In this document: in pieces, positions 49,871 through 63,940 of the stretch | Position numbering within the stretch: the first letter of the stretch is position 1 | How the letters are laid out: every line of letters begins with the position of its first letter | Assembly: GCF_051014445.1 (NCBI RefSeq) | Contig: NC_135141.1 | Coordinates: 1,674,001-1,738,000 of the forward strand | Origin: Colletes latitarsis | Lineage: Eukaryota > Arthropoda > Insecta > Hymenoptera > Colletidae | Length of the DNA stretch: 64,000 nt | Reading direction: 5' to 3' | Translations under genes and position numbers: made by a program | The notes under the pieces: model-generated | Told to the model about the DNA's origin: nothing | Seen by the model: the letters and a program-made list of their open reading frames with translations, nothing else | Database searches by the model: none

Positions 49871-50390
49871 ACGAAAAAACCCAGGATCTGGCCAACAAGT
49901 ATCCGAAGAAGGCAAAATCATGAGCCAGATGCGGGCATAAGCCAGACCTAACCCAGACCTAACCGGTTTTATCCTCTAAAATATTGATCGAAACCAGGTT
50001 TTATTGACTGTTACTGTGTGGTACCACATTACTACGTGATTCAAATCCGAAGAAACCGAGGATCTGGCCAACAAGTATGCAGGGAAGGCAAAATCATGAG
50101 CCAGATGCGGGCATAACCCAGACCTAACCCAGACCTAACCGGTGTCATCCTTTAAAATAATGATCGAAACCAAGTTTAATGGACTGCTTCTGTGTGGTAC
50201 CACATTACTACATGACTCAAATACGAAAGAACCCAGGATCTGGCCAACAAGTATGCGAAGAAGGCAAAATCTTGAGCCAGATGCGGGCATAACCCAGACC
50301 TAACCAGTTTTATCCTCTAAAATATTCATCGAAACCAGGTTTTATTGACTGTTACTGTGTGGTACCACATTACTACGTGATTCAAATCCG

Positions 50391-52123
50391 AAAAAACCCA
50401 GGATCTGGCCAACAAGTATGCGAAGAAGGCAAAATCATGAGCCAGATGCGTGCATAACCCAGACCTAACCCAGACCTAACCGCTTTTATCCTGTAAAATA
50501 GTGATCGAAACCAGCTTTAATTGACTGTTTCAGTGTGGTACAACATTACTACCTGATTCAAATTCGAAAAAACCCAGGATCTGGCCAACAAGTATGCGAA
50601 GAAGGCAAAATCATGAGCCAGATGCGGGCCTTAACCAGACCTAACCCAGACCTAACCGCTTTTATCCTGTAAAATAGTGATCGAAACCAGCTTTAATTGA
50701 CTGTTTCAATGTGGTACAACATTACTACCTGATTCAAATTCGAGAAAACCCAGGATCTGGCCAACAAGTATGCGAAGAAGGCAAAATCATGAGCCAGATG
50801 CGGGCATAAGCCAGACCTAACACAGACCTAACCGGTTTTATCCTCTAAAATATTGATCGAAACCAGCTTCAATTGACTGTTTCAATGTAGTACAACATTA
50901 CTGCGTGTTTCAAACCCGAAAAAGCCCAGGATGTAGCCAACAAGTATGCGAACAAGACAAAATCATGAGCCAGATGCGGGCATAAGCCAGACCTAACCCA
51001 GACCTAACCGGTTTTATCCTATAAAATATTGATCGAAACCAAATTTAATGGACTGTTTCAGTGTGGTACAACATTACTGCGTGTTTCAAACCCGAAATAA
51101 CCCAGGATGTAGCCAACAAGTATGCGAAGAAGGCAAAATCATGAGCCAGATGCGGGCATAACCCAGTCCTGACCCAGACCTAACCGGTTTTATCCTCTAA
51201 AATATTGATCGAAATCAAGTTTGATGGACTGTTTCAGTGTGGTACCACATTACTACGTGATTCAAACTCGAAGAAACCCAGGATCTGGCCAACAAGTATG
51301 CGAAGAAGGCAAAATCATGAGCCAGATGCGTGCATAACCCAGACCTAACCCAGACCTAACCGCTTTTATCCTGTAAAATAGTGATCGAAACCAGCTTTAA
51401 TTGACTGTTTCAATGTGGTACAACATTACTACCTGATTCAAATTCGAGAAAACCCAGGATCTGGCCAACAAGTATGCGAAGAAGGCAAAATCATGAGCCA
51501 GATGCGGGCCTTAACCAGACCTAACCCAGACCTAACCGCTTTTATCCTGTAAAATAGTGATCGAAACCAGCTTTAATTGACTGTTTCAATGTGGTACAAC
51601 ATTACTACCTGATTCAAATTCGAGAAAACCCAGGATCTGGCCAACAAGTATGCGAAGAAGGCAAAATCATGAGCCAGATGCGGGCATAAGCCAGACCTAA
51701 CACAGACCTAACCGGTTTTATCCTCTAAAATATTGATCGAAACCAGCTTCAATTGACTGTTTCAATGTAGTACAACATTACTGCGTGTTTCAAACCCGAA
51801 AAAGCCCAGGATGTAGCCAACAAGTATGCGAACAAGACAAAATCATGAGCCAGATGCGGGCATAAGCCAGACCTAACCCAGACCTAACCGGTTTTATCCT
51901 ATAAAATATTGATCGAAACCAAATTTAATGGACTGTTTCAGTGTGGTACAACATTACTGCGTGTTTCAAACCCGAAATAACCCAGGATGTAGCCAACAAG
52001 TATGCGAAGAAGGCAAAATCATGAGCCAGATGCGGGCATAACCCAGTCCTGACCCAGACCTAACCGGTTTTATCCTCTAAAATATTGATCGAAATCAAGT
52101 TTGATGGACTGTTTCAGTGTGGT
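50391..52123. repeat. Nested 880-bp (5-monomer) tandem duplication in HOR-C copy 1
   Basis: TTCAATGTAGTACAAC at 50881 recurs at 51761, and everything between matches at offset 880 = 5x176. It includes AACCGCTTTTATCCTGTAAAATAGTG units and the AACAAGACAAAATC unit. Homology ends at about 52123, where GTACCACATTACTACG in the first copy faces GTATCACATTAGTACG. Confidence 0.87.
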
Positions 52124-55100
52124 ATCACATTAGTACGTGACTCATACCCGAAAAATCCCAGCGTCTGGCCAACAAGTATGCGAAGAAGGCAAAATTATGA
52201 GCCAGATGCGGGCATAACCCAGACCTAACCCAGCCCTAACCGGTTTTATCCTCTAAAATATTGATCGAAACCAGGTTTAATCGACTGTTTCAATGTGGTA
52301 CAACATTACTGCGTGTTTCAAACCCGAAAAAACCCAGGATGTAGCCAACAAGTATGCGAAGAAGACAAAATCATGAGCCAGATGCGGGCATAAGCCAGAC
52401 CTAACCCAGACCTAACCGGTTTTATCCTCTAAAATATTGATCGAAACCAAATTTAATGGACTGTTTCAGTGCGGTACCACATTACTACGTGATTCAAACT
52501 CGAAGAAACCCAGGATCTGGCCAACAAGTATGCGAAGAAGGTAAAGTCATGAGCCAGATGCGCGCATAACCCAGACCTAACCCAGACATTACCTGTTTCA
52601 TCCTCTAAAATATTGGTTGAAACCAGGTTTTATTGGCTGTTACTGTGTGGTACCACATTACTACGTGATTCAAATCCGAAAAAACCCAGGATCTGGCCAA
52701 CAAGTATGCAAAGAAGGCAAAACCATGAGCCAGATGTGGGCATAACCCAGACCTAACCCAGACCTAACCGGTTTTATCCTCTAAAATATTGATCGAAACC
52801 AGGCTTAATCGACTGCTTCAATGTGGGACAACTTTACAACGTGATTCAAACCCGAAAAAACCCAGGATGTAGCCAACAAGTATGCGAAGAAGACAAAATC
52901 ATGAGCCAGATGCGGGCATAAGCCAGACCTAACCCAGACCTAACCGGTTTTATCCTCTAAAATATTGATCGAAACCAAATTTAATGGACTGTTTCAGTGT
53001 GGTACCACATTACTACGTGATTCAAACTCGAAGAAACCCAGGATCTGGCCAACAAGTATGCGAAGAAGACAAAATCATGAGCCAGATGCGGGCATAACCC
53101 AGACCTAACCCAGACCTAACCGGTTTTATCCTCTAAAATATTGTTCGAAACCAAGTTTAATGGACTGTTTCAGTGTGGTACTACATTACTACATGACTCA
53201 AACACGAAAAAACCCAGGATCTGGCCAAGAAGTATGCGAAGAAGGCAAAATCATGAGCCAGATGTGGGCATAACCCAGACCTAACCCAGACCTAACAGGT
53301 TTTATCCTCTAAAATATTGATCGAAACCAAGTTTAATGGACTGTTTCAGTGTGGTACCACATTACTACGTGATTCAAACCACAGAAAACCTAGGATCTGG
53401 CCAACAAGAATGCGGAAAAGGTAAAATCATGAGCCAGATGCGGGCATAACGCAGACCTAACCCAGACCTAACCGGTGTTATCCTCTAAAATGTGGATCGA
53501 AACCAGCTTTAATTGACTGTTTCAGTGTGGTACCACATTACTACATGACTCAAACACGAAAAAACCCAGGATCTGGCCAACAAGTATCCGAAGAAGGCAA
53601 AATCATGAGCCAGATGCGGGCATAACCCAGACATAACCCAGACATTACCGGTTTTATCCTCGTAGATATTGGTCGAAACCAGGTTTTATTGACTGTTACT
53701 GTGTGGTACCACATTACTACGTGATTCAAATCCGAAAAAACCCAGGATCTGGCCAACAAGTATGCAAAGAAGGCAAAATCATGAGCCAGATGCGGGCATA
53801 ACCCAGACCTAAACCAGACCTAACCGGTGTCATCCTCTAAAATATTCATCGAAACCACGTTTAATTGACTGTTTCAATGTGGTACAACATTACTACGTGA
53901 TTCAAACCCGAGAAAACCCAGGATGTAGCCAACAAGTATGCGAAGAAGGCAAAATCATGAGCCAGATGCGGGCATAAGCCAGACCTAACCCAGACCTAAC
54001 CGGTTTTATCCTCTAAAATATTGATCGAAACCAGGTTTTATTGTCTGTTACTGTGTGGTACCACATTACTACGTGATTCAAATCCCAAGAAACCGAGGAT
54101 CTGGCCAACAAGTATGCAAGGAAGGCGAAATCATGAGCCAGATGCGGGCATAACCCAGACCTAACCCAGACCTAACCGGTGTCATCCTTTAAAATATTGA
54201 TCGAAACCAAGTTTAATGGACTGTTTCTGTGTGGTACCACATTACTACAAGACTCAAGCACGAAAAAACCCAGGATCTGGCCAACAAGTATCCGAAGAAG
54301 GCAAAATCATGAGCCAGATGCGGGCATAACCCAGTCATAACCCAGACATTACCTGTTTTATCCTCTAAAATATTGGTCGAAACCAGGTTTTATTGACTGT
54401 TACTGTGTGGTACCGCATTACTACGTAATTCAAATCCGAAAAAACCCAGGATCTGACCAACAAGTATGCAAAGAAGGCAAAATCAAAAGCCAGATGCGGG
54501 CATAACCCAGACCTTACCCAGACCTAACCGGTTTTATCCTCTAAAATATTGATCGAAACCAGGTTTATTCGACTGTTTCAATGTGGGACAACATTACTAC
54601 GTGATTCAAACCTGAAAAAACCCAGGATGTAGCCAACAAGTATGCGAAGGAGGCAAAATCATGAGCCAGATGCGGGCATAAGCCAGACCTAACCCAGACC
54701 TAACCGGTTTTATCCTCTAAATTATTGATCGAAACCAAATTTAATGGACTGTTTCAGTGTGGTACCACATTACTACGTGATTCAAACTCGAAGAAACCCA
54801 GGATCTGGCCAACAAGTATGCGAAGAAGGTAAAGTCATGAGCCAGATGCGCGCATAACCCAGACCCAACCCAGACATTACCTGTTTCATCCTCTAAAATA
54901 TTGGTCGAAACCAGGTTTTATTGGCTGTTACTGTGTGGTACCACATTACTACGTGATTCAAATCCGAAAAAACCCAGGATCTGGCCAACAAGTATGCAAA
55001 GAAGGCAAAATCATGAGCCAGATGTGGGCATAACCCAGACCTAACCCAGACCTAACCGGTTTTATCCTCTAAAATATTGATCGAAACCAGGCTTAACCGA

Positions 55101-55304
55101 CTGCTTCAATGTGGGACAACATTACTACGTGATTCAAACCCGAAAAAACCCAGGATGTAGCCAACAAGTATGCGAAGAAGGCAAAATCATGAGCCAGATG
55201 CGGGCATAACCCAGACCTAACCGGTTTTATCCTCTAAAATATTGATCGAAACCAGGTTTAATCGACTGTTTCAATGTGGTACAAAATTACTGCGTGTTTC
55301 AAAC

Positions 55305-58300
55305 CCGAAAAAACCCAGGATGTAGCCAACAAGTATGCGAAGAAGACAAAATCATGAGCCAGATGCGGGCATAAGCCAGACCTAACCCAGACCTAACCGG
55401 TTTTATCCTCTAAAATATTGATCGAAACCAAATTTAATGGACTGTTTCAGTGTGGTACCACATTACTACGTGATTCAAACCCGAAAAAGCCCAGGATGTA
55501 GCCAACAAGTATGCGAAGAAGACAAAATCATGAGCCAGATGCGGGCATAAGCCAGACCTAACCCAGACCTAACCGGTTTTATCCTCTAAAATATTGATCG
55601 AAACCAAATTTAATGGACTGTTCCAGTGTGGTACCACATTACTACGTGATTCAAACTCGAAGAAACCCAGGATCTGGCCAACAAGTATGCGAAGAAGGTA
55701 AAGTCATGAGCCAGATGCGCGCATAACCCAGACCTAACCCAGACCTAACCGGTGTTATCCTCCAAAATATTGATCGAAACCTGGTTTAATCGACTGTTTC
55801 AATGTGGTACAACATTACTGCGTGATTCAAACCCGAAAAAACCCAGGATGTAGCCAACAAGTATGCGAAGAAGACAAAATCATGAGCCAGTTGCGGGCAT
55901 AACCCAGACCTAACCCAGACATTACCTGTTTTATCCTCTAAAATATTGGTCGAAACCAGGTTTTATTGGCTGTTACTGTGTGGTACCACATTACTACGTG
56001 ATTCAAATCCGAAAAAACCCAGGATCTGGCCAACAAGTATGCAAAGAAGGCAAAATCATGAGCCAGATGTGGGCATAACCCAGACCTAACCCAGACCTAA
56101 CCGGTTTTATCCTCTAAAATATTGATCGAAACCAGGCTTAACCGACTGCTTCAATGTGGGACAACATTACTACGTGATTCAAACCCGAAAAAACCCAGGA
56201 TGTAGCCAACAAGTATGCGAAGAAGGCAAAATCATGAGCCAGATGCGGGCATAACCCAGACCTAACCGGTTTTGTCCTCTAAAATATTGATCGACTTCAG
56301 GTTTAATTGACTGTTACCGTGTGGTGCCACATTACTATCTGATTCAAACCCGGGAAAACCACGGATCTGGCCAACAAGAATGCGGAAAAGGTAAAATCAT
56401 GAGCCAGATGCGGGCATAAGCCAGACCTAACCCAGACCTAACCGGTGTTATCCTCTAAATTGTTGATCGAAACCAGCTTTAATCGACTGTTTCAGTGTGG
56501 TACCACATTACTACGTGACTCCAACCCGAAAAAACCCAGGATCTGGCCAACAAGTATGCGAAGAAGGCAAAATCATGAGCCAGATGCGGGCATAAGCCAG
56601 ACCTAACCCAGACCTAACCGGTGTCATCCTCTAAAATATTGATCGAAACCAGGTTTAATTGACTGTTTCAATGTGGTACAACATTACTACGTGATTCAAA
56701 CCCGAGAAAACCCAGGATGTAGCCAACAAGTATGCGAAGAAGGCAAAATCATGAGCCAGATGCGGGCATAAGCCAGACCTAACCCAGACCTAACCGGTTT
56801 TATCCTCTAAAATATTGATCGAAACCAGGTTTTATTGTCTGTTACTGTGTGGTACCACATTACTACGTGATTCAATTCCCAAGAAACCGAGGATCTGGCC
56901 AGCAAGTATGCAAGGAAGGCAAAATCATGAGCCAGATGCGGGCATAACCCAGACCTAACCCAGACCTAACCGGTGTCATCCTTTAAAATATTGATCGAAA
57001 CCAAGTTTAATGGACTGTTTCTGTGTGGTACCACAATTACTACAAGACTCAAGCACGAAAAAACCCAGGATGTAGCCAACAAGTATGCGAAGAAGACAAA
57101 ATCATGAGCCAGATGCGGGCATAAGTCAGACCTAACCCAGACCTAACCGGTTTTATCCTCTAAAATATTGATCGAAACCAAATTTAATGGACTGCTTCAG
57201 TGTGGTACCACATTACTACGTGATTCAAACCCGAAAAAGCCCAGGATGTAGCCAACAAGTATGCGAAGAAGACAAAATCATGAGCCAGATGCGGGCATAA
57301 GCCAGACCTAACCCAGACCTAACCGGTTTTATCCTCTAAAATATTGATCGAAACCAAATTTAATGGACTGTTCCAGTGTGGTACCACATTACTACGTGAT
57401 TCAAACTCGAAGAAACCCAGGATCTGGCCAACAAGTATGCGAAGAAGGTAAAGTCATGAGCCAGATGCGCGCATAACCCAGACCTAACCCAGACCTAACC
57501 GGTGTTATCCTCCAAAATATTGATCGAAACCTGGTTTAATCGACTGTTTCAATGTGGTACAACATTACTGCGTGATTCAAACCCGAAAAAACCCAGGATG
57601 TAGCCAACAAGTATGCGAAGAAGACAAAATCATGAGCCAGTTGCGGGCATAAGCCAGACGTAACCCAGACCTAACCGGTTTTATCCTCTAAAATATTGAT
57701 CGAAACCAGCTTTAATTGACTGTTTCAATGTGGTACAACATTACTACGTGATTCAAACCCGAAGAAACCCAGGATCTGGCCAACAAGTATGCGAAGAAGG
57801 CAAAATCATGAGCCAGATGCGGGCATAACCCAGACCTAACCCAGACCTAACCGGTTTTATCCTCTAAAATATTGTTCGAAACCACGTTTAATGGACTGTT
57901 TCAGTGTGGTACTACATTACTACATGACTCAAACACGAAAAAACCCAGGATCTGGCCAACAAGTATGCGAAGAAGGCAAAATCATGAGGCAGATGCGGGC
58001 ATAACCCAGACCTAACCCAGACATTACCTGTTTTATCCTCTAAAATATTGTTCGAAACCAGGTTTTATTGGCTGTTACTGTGTGGTACCACATTACTACG
58101 TGATTCAAATCCGAAAAAACCCAGGATCTGGCCAACAAGTATGCAAAGAAGGCAAAATCATGAGCCAGATGTGGGCATAACCCAGACCTAACCCAGACCT
58201 AACCGGTTTTATCCTCTAAAATATTGATCGAAACCAGGCTTAACCGACTGCTTCAATGTGGGACAACATTACTACGTGATTCAAACCCGAAAAAACCCAG

Positions 58301-59155
58301 GATGTAGCCAACAAGTATGCGAAGAAGGCAAAATCATGAGCCAGATGCGGGCATAACCCAGACCTAACCGGTTTTGTCCTCTAAAATATTGATCGACTTC
58401 AGGTTTAATTGACTGTTACCGTGTGGTGCCACATTACTATCTGATTCAAACCCGGGAAAACCACGGATCTGGCCAACAAGAATGCGGAAAAGGTAAAATC
58501 ATGACCCAGATGCGGGCATAACGCAGACCTAACCCAGACCTAACCGGTGTTATCCTCTAAATTGTTGATCGAAACCAGCTTTAATTGACTGTTTCAGTGT
58601 GGTACCACATTACTACGTGACTCCAACCCGAAAAAACCCAGGATCTGGCCAACAAGTATGCGAAGAAGGCAAAATCATGAGCCAGATGCGGGCATAAGCC
58701 AGACCTAACCCAGACCTAACCGGTGTCATCCTCTAAAATATTGATCGAAACCAGGTTTAATTGACTGTTTCAATGTGGTACAACATTACTACGTGATTCA
58801 AACCCGAGAAAACCCAGGATGTAGCCAACAAGTATGCGAAGAAGGCAAAATCATGAGCCAGATGCGGGCATAAGCCAGACCTAACCCAGACCTAACCGGT
58901 TTTATCCTCTAAAATATTGATCGAAACCAGGTTTTATTGTCTGTTACTGTGTGGTACCACATTACTACGTGATTCAAATCCCAAGAAACCGAGGATCTGG
59001 CCAGCAAGTATGCAAGGAAGGCAAAATCATGAGCCAGATGCGGGCATAACCCAGACCTAACCCAGACCTAACCGGTGTCATCCTTTAAAATATTGATCGA
59101 AACCAAGTTTAATGGACTGTTTCTGTGTGGTACCACATTACTACAAGACTCAAGC
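55305..59155. repeat. Nested 10/12-monomer duplication in HOR-C copy 2
   Basis: Counterpart of 46020-49870 at offset 9285, with the same 2-monomer size difference between its halves, so both events precede the HOR-C duplication. Confidence 0.83.
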
Positions 59156-59675
59156 ACGAAAAAACCCAGGATCTGGCCAACAAGTATCCGAAGAAGGCAA
59201 AATCATGAGCCAGATGCGGGCATAAGCCAGACCTAACCCAGACCTAACCGGTTTTATCCTCTAAAATATTGATCGAAACCAGGTTTTATTGACTGTTACT
59301 GTGTGGTACCACATTACTACGTGATTCAAATCCGAAGAAACCGAGGATCTGGCCAACAAGTATGCAGGGAAGGCAAAATCATGAGCCAGATGCGGGCATA
59401 ACCCAGACCTAACCCAGACCTAACCGGTGTCATCCTTTAAAATAATGATCGAAACCAAGTTTAATGGACTGCTTCTGTGTGGTACCACATTACTACATGA
59501 CTCAAATACGAAAGAACCCAGGATCTGGCCAACAAGTATGCGAAGAAGGCAAAATCTTGAGCCAGATGCGGGCATAACCCAGACCTAACCAGTTTTATCC
59601 TCTAAAATATTCATCGAAACCAGGTTTTATTGACTGTTACTGTGTGGTACCACATTACTACGTGATTCAAATCCG

Positions 59676-61408
59676 AAAAAACCCAGGATCTGGCCAACAA
59701 GTATGCGAAGAAGGCAAAATCATGAGCCAGATGCGTGCATAACCCAGACCTAACCCAGACCTAACCGCTTTTATCCTGTAAAATAGTGATCGAAACCAGC
59801 TTTAATTGACTGTTTCAGTGTGGTACAACATTACTACCTGATTCAAATTCGAAAAAACCCAGGATCTGGCCAACAAGTATGCGAAGAAGGCAAAATCATG
59901 AGCCAGATGCGGGCCTTAACCAGACCTAACCCAGACCTAACCGCTTTTATCCTGTAAAATAGTGATCGAAACCAGCTTTAATTGACTGTTTCAATGTGGT
60001 ACAAAATTGCTACCTGATTCAAATTCGAGAAAACCCAGGATCTGGCCAACAAGTATGCGAAGAAGGCAAAATCATGAGCCAGATGCGGGCATAAGCCAGA
60101 CCTAACACAGACCTAACCGGTTTTATCCTCTAAAATATTGATCGAAACCAGCTTCAATTGACTGTTTCAATGTAGTACAACATTACTGCGTGTTTCAAAC
60201 CCGAAAAAGCCCAGGATGTAGCCAACAAGTATGCGAACAAGACAAAATCATGAGCCAGATGCGGGCATAAGCCAGACCTAACCCAGACCTAACCGGTTTT
60301 ATCCTATAAAATATTGATCGAAACCAAATTTAATGGACTGTTTCAGTGTGGTACAACATTACTGCGTGTTTCAAACCCGAAATAACCCAGGATGTAGCCA
60401 ACAAGTATGCGAAGAAGGCAAAATCATGAGCCAGATGCGGGCATAACCCAGTCCTGACCCAGACCTAACCGGTTTTATCCTCTAAAATATTGATCGAAAT
60501 CAAGTTTGATGGACTGTTTCAGTGTGGTACCACATTACTACGTGATTCAAACTCGAAGAAACCCAGGATCTGGCCAACAAGTATGCGAAGAAGGCAAAAT
60601 CATGAGCCAGATGCGTGCATAACCCAGACCTAACCCAGACCTAACCGCTTTTATCCTGTAAAATAGTGATCGAAACCAGCTTTAATTGACTGTTTCAATG
60701 TGGTACAACATTACTACCTGATTCAAATTCGAGAAAACCCAGGATCTGGCCAACAAGTATGCGAAGAAGGCAAAATCATGAGCCAGATGCGGGCCTTAAC
60801 CAGACCTAACCCAGACCTAACCGCTTTTATCCTGTAAAATAGTGATCGAAACCAGCTTTAATTGACTGTTTCAATGTGGTACAACATTACTACCTGATTC
60901 AAATTCGAGAAAACCCAGGATCTGGCCAACAAGTATGCGAAGAAGGCAAAATCATGAGCCAGATGCGGGCATAAGCCAGACCTAACACAGACCTAACCGG
61001 TTTTATCCTCTAAAATATTGATCGAAACCAGCTTCAATTGACTGTTTCAATGTAGTACAACATTACTGCGTGTTTCAAACCCGAAAAAGCCCAGGATGTA
61101 GCCAACAAGTATGCGAACAAGACAAAATCATGAGCCAGATGCGGGCATAAGCCAGACCTAACCCAGACCTAACCGGTTTTATCCTATAAAATATTGATCG
61201 AAACCAAATTTAATGGACTGTTTCAGTGTGGTACAACATTACTGCGTGTTTCAAACCCGAAATAACCCAGAATGTAGCCAACAAGTATGCGAAGAAGGCA
61301 AAATCATGAGCCAGATGCGGGCATAACCCAGTCCTGACCCAGACCTAACCGGTTTTATCCTCTAAAATATTGATCGAAATCAAGTTTGATGGACTGTTTC
61401 AGTGTGGT
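59676..61408. repeat. Nested 880-bp (5-monomer) duplication in HOR-C copy 2
   Basis: Counterpart of 50391-52123 at offset 9285. A few private changes, such as ATTGCTACCTG near 60006 and CAGAATGTAGCC near 61268, show limited divergence since the HOR-C duplication. Confidence 0.85.
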
Positions 61409-63940
61409 ATCACATTAGTACGTGACTCATACCCGAAAAATCCCAGCGTCTGGCCAACAAGTATGCGAAGAAGGCAAAATTATGAGCCAGATGCGGGCAT
61501 AACCCAGACCTAACCCAGCCCTAACCGGTTTTATCCTCTAAAATATTGATCGAAACCAGGTTTAATCGACTGTTTCAATGTGGTACAACATTACTGCGTG
61601 TTTCAAACCCGAAAAAACCCAGGATGTAGCCAACAAGTATGCGAAGAAGACAAAATCATGAGCCAGATGCGGGCATAAGCCAGACCTAACCCAGACCTAA
61701 CCGGTTTTATCCTCTAAAATATTGATCGAAACCAAATTTAATGGACTGTTTCAGTGCGGTACCACATTACTACGTGATTCAAACTCGAAGAAACCCAGGA
61801 TCTGGCCAACAAGTATGCGAAGAAGGTAAAGTCATGAGCCAGATGCGCGCATAACCCAGACCTAACCCAGACATTACCTGTTTCATCCTCTAAAATATTG
61901 GTTGAAACCAGGTTTTATTGGCTGTTACTGTGTGGTACCACATTACTACGTGATTCAAATCCGAAAAAACCCAGGATCTGGCCAACAAGTATGCAAAGAA
62001 GGCAAAACCATGAGCCAGATGTGGGCATAACCCAGACCTAACCCAGACCTAACCGGTTTTATCCTCTAAAATATTGATCGAAACCAGGCTTAATCGACTG
62101 CTTCAATGTGGGACAACTTTACAACGTGATTCAAACCCGAAAAAACCCAGGATGTAGCCAACAAGTATGCGAAGAAGACAAAATCATGAGCCAGATGCGG
62201 GCATAAGCCAGACCTAACCCAGACCTAACCGGTTTTATCCTCTAAAATATTGATCGAAACCAAATTTAATGGACTGTTTCAGTGTGGTACCACATTACTA
62301 CGTGATTCAAACTCGAAGAAACCCAGGATCTGGCCAACAAGTATGCGAAGAAGACAAAATCATGAGCCAGATGCGGGCATAACCCAGACCTAACCCAGAC
62401 CTAACCGGCTTTATCCTCTAAAATATTGTTCGAAACCAAGTTTAATGGACTGTTTCAGTGTGGTACTACATTACTACATGACTCAAACACGAAAAAACCC
62501 AGGATCTGGCCAAGAAGTATGCGAAGAAGGCAAAATCATGAGCCAGATGTGGGCATAACCCAGACCTAACCCAGACCTAACAGGTTTTATCCTCTAAAAT
62601 ATTGATCGAAACCAAGTTTAATGGACTGTTTCAGTGTGGTACCACATTACTACGTGATTCAAACCACAGAAAACCTAGGATCTGGCCAACAAGAATGCGG
62701 AAAAGGTAAAATCATGAGCCAGATGCGGGCATAACGCAGACCTAACCCAGACCTAACCGGTGTTATCCTCTAAAATGTGGATCGAAACCAGCTTTAATTG
62801 ACTGTTTCAGTGTGGTACCACATTACTACATGACTCAAACACGAAAAAACCCAGGATCTGGCCAACAAGTATCCGAAGAAGGCAAAATCATGAGCCAGAT
62901 GCGGGCATAACCCAGACATAACCCAGACATTACCGGTTTTATCCTCGTAGATATTGGTCGAAACCAGGTTTTATTGACTGTTACTGTGTGGTACCACATT
63001 ACTACGTGATTCAAATCCGAAAAAACCCAGGATCTGGCCAACAAGTATGCAAAGAAGGCAAAATCATGAGCCAGATGCGGGCATAACCCAGACCTAAACC
63101 AGACCTAACCGGTGTCATCCTCTAAAATATTCATCGAAACCACGTTTAATTGACTGTTTCAATGTGGTACAACATTACTACGTGATTCAAACCCGAGAAA
63201 ACCCAGGATGTAGCCAACAAGTATGCGAAGAAGGCAAAATCATGAGCCAGATGCGGGCATAAGCCAGACCTAACCCAGACCTAACCGGTTTTATCCTCTA
63301 AAATATTGATCGAAACCAGGTTTTATTGTCTGTTACTGTGTGGTACCACATTACTACGTGATTCAAATCCCAAGAAACCGAGGATCTGGCCAACAAGTAT
63401 GCAAGGAAGGCGAAATCATGAGCCAGATGCGGGCATCACCCAGACCTAACCCAGACCTAACCGGTGTCATCCTTTAAAATATTGATCGAAACCAAGTTTA
63501 ATGGACTGTTTCTGTGTGGTACCACATTACTACAAGACTCAAGCACGAAAAAACCCAGGATCTGGCCAACAAGTATCCGAAGAAGGCAAAATCATGAGCC
63601 AGATGCGGGCATAACCCAGTCATAACCCAGACATTACCTGTTTTATCCTCTAAAATATTGGTCGAAACCAGGTTTTATTGACTGTTACTGTGTGGTACCG
63701 CATTACTACGTAATTCAAATCCGAAAAAACCCAGGATCTGACCAACAAGTATGCAAAGAAGGCAAAATCAAAAGCCAGATGCGGGCATAACCCAGACCTT
63801 ACCCAGACCTAACCGGTTTTATCCTCTAAAATATTGATCGAAACCAGGTTTATTCGACTGTTTCAATGTGGGACAACATTACTACGTGATTCAAACCTGA
63901 AAAAACCCAGGATGTAGCCAACAAGTATGCGAAGGAGGCA

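Larger units (their letters stand above)
45371..54655. repeat. HOR-C copy 1 (53 monomers, 9285 bp)
   Basis: Matches copy 2 at a constant offset of 9285 bp from about 45371 (TAAATTATTGATCG at 45433 and 54718) to the end of the unit. 9285 = 53x176-4x11+1; the single-module units lie near 45910, 46960, 49065 and 50280, and the extra base is in CCACAATTACTAC near 47750. Its first ~430 bp are also the tail of HOR-B copy 2, so HOR-C captured the edge of HOR-B when it was amplified. Confidence 0.92.
54656..63940. repeat. HOR-C copy 2 (53 monomers, 9285 bp)
   Basis: Collinear with copy 1 to within scattered single-base differences. Those I noticed: ATAAGCCAGA near 56421 against ATAACGCAGA near 47136; ACAAAATTGC near 60001 against ACAACATTAC near 50716; A at 61271 against G at 51986; C at 62409 against T at 53124; C at 63437 against A at 54152. 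Homology with the start of another C unit fails after about 63968, where CCCAGTCATAACCC appears. Confidence 0.92.
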
